14,351 nt of DNA from Frankia sp. Lineage in GTDB: Bacteria > Actinomycetota > Actinomycetes > Frankiales > Frankiaceae. The stretch covers positions 1-14,351 of the forward strand of contig JADGHD010000059.1 in assembly GCA_019689615.1 (NCBI GenBank), written 5' to 3'. The notes under the pieces are model-generated. The model was not told the DNA's origin. It did not search any database and worked only from the letters and a program-made list of their open reading frames with translations. The translations under genes were made by a program, and so were the position numbers. Shown piece after piece: positions 12,814 to 14,351 of the stretch (its first letter is position 1; every line of letters starts with the position of its first letter).

Positions 12814-13797
12814 GTGCGTATCGCCGTCACCGGGTCCATCGCGACCGACCATCTCATGCGCTTCCCGGGCCGGTTCGCCGATCAGCTGATCAGCGACCAG
12901 CTTGAGCGCGTCTCCCTGTCGTTCCTCGTTGACGAACTCGTCATCCGGCGCGGCGGGGTCGCCGCGAACATCAGCTACGGCCTCGCCCGGCTCGGGCTCA
13001 CCCCGATCCTGGTCGGCGCGGTCGGCGAGGACTTCGCCGACTACCGCTCCTGGCTGGACCGCCACGGCGTCGACACCGCCTCGGTCCACGTCAGTGAGGT
13101 CGCCCACACCGCCCGGTTCGTGTGCACCACGGACGAGGACCTCTGCCAGATCGCGTCGTTCTACCCCGGCGCGATGTCCGAGGCCCGCAACATCGAGCTC
13201 GCCCCGGTCGCCGAGCGGTTCGGGGGCCTCGACCTCGTGGTGATCAGCCCGAACGACCCGGAGGCGATGCTGCGGCACACCGACGAGTGCCGCCAGCGCG
13301 GGTACCCGTTCGCCGCCGACCCGTCCCAGCAGCTCGCCCGGATGGACGGCGCCGACGTGCGCCAGCTCGTCGAGGGCGCCACGTACCTGCTCTGCAACGA
13401 GTACGAGAAGGCGCTGCTCGAGCAGAAGACCGGCTGGTCCGACGCGGAGGTGCTGGCCAGGGTCGACACCAGGATCACCACCCACGGCGCCGACGGCGTG
13501 CGCATCGAGCGCGCCGCCGACGGCACGTCGCTGCAGGTTCCGGTGGTCCCGGCGCGCGACACGCCCGACCCGACCGGCGTGGGCGACGCGTTCCGGGCCG
13601 GCTTCTTCGCCGGGCGGTCCTGGAACTTCTCGCTCGAGCGGTCGGCGCAGGTCGGCTGCCTGCTCGCGACGCTGGTCCTGGAGACCGTCGGCCCGCAGGA
13701 GTACGAGGCAGACGACGCCGAGCTGCTCAAGCGGTTCGGCGAGGCCTACGGCCCGGACGCCGCCGCGGAGCTCAAGACCATGCTGCCGGGAGCCTGA
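12814..13797 (+). CDS. adoK: PfkB-family adenosine kinase
   Basis: 327-residue ribokinase/PfkB-fold kinase. It closely resembles M. tuberculosis AdoK (Rv2202c, once called cbhK), which phosphorylates adenosine to AMP: the start RIAVTGSIATDHLMRFPGRF, SLSFLVDELVIRRGGVAAN, HTARFVCTTDED, ASFYPGAMSEARNIEL, ADPSQQLARMDG and DPTGVGDAFRAGFFAGRSW all match what I recall of that protein. The anion-hole motif with catalytic base is GVGDAF, D258 (D257 in AdoK). The likely role is purine salvage in the cytosol. Start GTG, length typical (324 in M. tuberculosis). It is isolated from erpA by two hairpins and is convergent with the TusA gene. Another nucleoside or sugar substrate cannot be excluded from sequence alone. 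Confidence 0.92.
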   Translation: MRIAVTGSIATDHLMRFPGRFADQLISDQLERVSLSFLVDELVIRRGGVAANISYGLARLGLTPILVGAVGEDFADYRSWLDRHGVDTASVHVSEVAHTARFVCTTDEDLCQIASFYPGAMSEARNIELAPVAERFGGLDLVVISPNDPEAMLRHTDECRQRGYPFAADPSQQLARMDGADVRQLVEGATYLLCNEYEKALLEQKTGWSDAEVLARVDTRITTHGADGVRIERAADGTSLQVPVVPARDTPDPTGVGDAFRAGFFAGRSWNFSLERSAQVGCLLATLVLETVGPQEYEADDAELLKRFGEAYGPDAAAELKTMLPGA

Positions 13798-13868
13798 CCA
13801 CCCGGGGTCTCGCGCCGCGGGGCGCTGCTGCGGCGTGATCGCTGCCCCGGCTCGCCCGGTCCACGACC

Positions 13869-13900
13869 GCGGCCCGTCGGCCTCGCGCCCGGCGGGCCGC
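13869..13900 (+). terminator. Hairpin terminator after adoK
   Basis: GCGGCCCG (13869-13876) pairs perfectly with CGGGCCGC (13893-13900). In the plus-strand RNA the stem continues with U-G then CGG/CCG, about 12 pairs with an 8-base loop. It lies 71 bases after the adoK stop, in a gap between convergent genes. Confidence 0.55.
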
Positions 13901-13983
13901 TGTCGATCGATCCCGCGTGCCTGTCGATCGGTCCCGCGTGCCCGTAGTCCGGTCCCGCGTGGCCGTCATTCGCTCCGCCGCGC
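13900..13983. repeat. 21-bp tandem repeat, four units of decreasing identity
   Basis: Units at 13900-13920, 13921-13941, 13942-13962 and 13963-13983. The first two differ at one of 21 bases; the third differs from the second at five; the fourth is degenerate. The best-kept core is TCCCGCGTG. The period is 7 codons, so an accidental minus-strand frame reads repeats of the type TGTRDRS. No gene is credible in 13798-14016. The repeat may be a slippage minisatellite or a set of binding sites spaced two helical turns apart. Confidence 0.75.
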
Positions 13984-14016
13984 CCGGTGAGCGGGCGCGC
14001 TTCGGGCCGCGGGCGG

Positions 14017-14351
14017 TCAGTGTGTCCGGCGGACGAGGTGCGCCTGCCCGCTGCCGGGTGGCGTCAGGTCCCGGGAGCCGACGAGCTCGTGGCCGCGCAT
14101 CCGGCACCAGGCGGCGACGTCCGGGCCGGCCGCCGGGTCGTCGGCGAGCAGCTCGACCAGCCCACCGACCGGCACCTCGCCGATCCGCCTCGCCAGGTCG
14201 ATGATCGGCAGCGGGCAGCGCCGGCCGAGCGAGTCCACCACCAGGTCGGCCCGGGCGTCGCCGCCCGCCGGGGCCGCGCCCGCCTCGGCCCGCGCGCGCC
14301 CCGGCCGCGCGCCCGCCCCGTCGTGCCCGTGGCGCTCCCCGGTGAAACAGT
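14017..14351 (-). CDS. TusA-like sulfurtransferase domain, C-terminal end of a longer protein (partial)
   Basis: The last 80 residues are a TusA domain: VVDSLGRRCPLPIIDLARRI with the CPxP motif (sulfur-carrying Cys), then GGLVELLADDPAAGPDVAAW, then CRMRGHELVG. TusA carries persulfide sulfur for tRNA thiolation, molybdenum cofactor or other pathways. The frame stays open to the right edge through a Gly/Ala/Arg linker (about 14245-14340). The only internal GTG starts (14241, 14238) would remove the first beta strand, so the real start is probably beyond the window. In Streptomyces the gene at this position, between the adoK-like gene and ctaC, is as I recall a cysteine desulfurase fused to TusA; the same is likely here. 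It is convergent with adoK. Confidence 0.75.
   Translation of the reverse strand, partial: CFTGERHGHDGAGARPGRARAEAGAAPAGGDARADLVVDSLGRRCPLPIIDLARRIGEVPVGGLVELLADDPAAGPDVAAWCRMRGHELVGSRDLTPPGSGQAHLVRRTH

Noticed and set aside
13900..13983. CRISPR array
   Set aside because: Units are contiguous without spacers, only 21 bases, and no cas genes are present.

Overview
The window is a stretch of a high-GC actinobacterial chromosome. Genes sit on both strands with very high third-position GC, many GTG starts and few clear transposon or phage traces. Gene content and order point to Frankia or a close relative (inference). The same neighbours (lipoyl E2 gene, pepA-type aminopeptidase, gcvT, cobT/cobS, DUF3043, erpA, adenosine kinase) lie close together in Mycobacterium tuberculosis around Rv2202c-Rv2215 (from memory), so this is an old core neighbourhood and not an island.

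Layout. 1-3229 (minus) holds the start of a lipoyl-bearing 2-oxo acid dehydrogenase E2 (sucB-like), dihydrolipoamide dehydrogenase (lpdA) and the glycine-cleavage T protein (gcvT): three genes of lipoyl-dependent metabolism, with LpdA usable by both complexes. pepA (3366-4919, plus) diverges from gcvT and ends against a strong bidirectional hairpin. 4998-7224 (minus) is a tight unit of a conserved 70-residue protein, a CobT homologue and a CobS homologue. 7491-8921 (plus) has a one-helix membrane peptide, a PhnP-like metallo-beta-lactamase-fold hydrolase and a small membrane protein. 9003-11849 (minus) has an aldo/keto reductase, a DUF3043 membrane protein and quinolinate synthase NadA. erpA and an adenosine-kinase-like PfkB gene (adoK) follow on the plus strand, separated by two terminator hairpins. 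The right edge has the C-terminal TusA domain of a longer minus-strand protein.

The most unusual content is the cobalamin pair. Both CobT and CobS are full length, in frame and clearly homologous to working enzymes, yet both lack most of the residues known or expected to be catalytic. The nearby MBL-fold protein resembles the N-terminal domain that, as I recall, is fused to the CobU kinase/guanylyltransferase in Streptomyces; here it ends without CobU. The locus looks like the nucleotide-loop assembly module of vitamin B12 synthesis turned into something non-catalytic or repurposed.

A second theme is gene starts. gcvT, pepA, the 70-residue gene, the aldo/keto reductase gene and adoK all lack a clear Shine-Dalgarno sequence and carry a TANNNT hexamer 6-8 bases before the start codon, as expected for leaderless or nearly leaderless mRNAs. 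sucB, lpdA, nadA, erpA, the 55-residue gene and the MBL gene have recognisable ribosome binding sites. nadA has a 19/21 direct repeat in its upstream region that looks like an operator pair.
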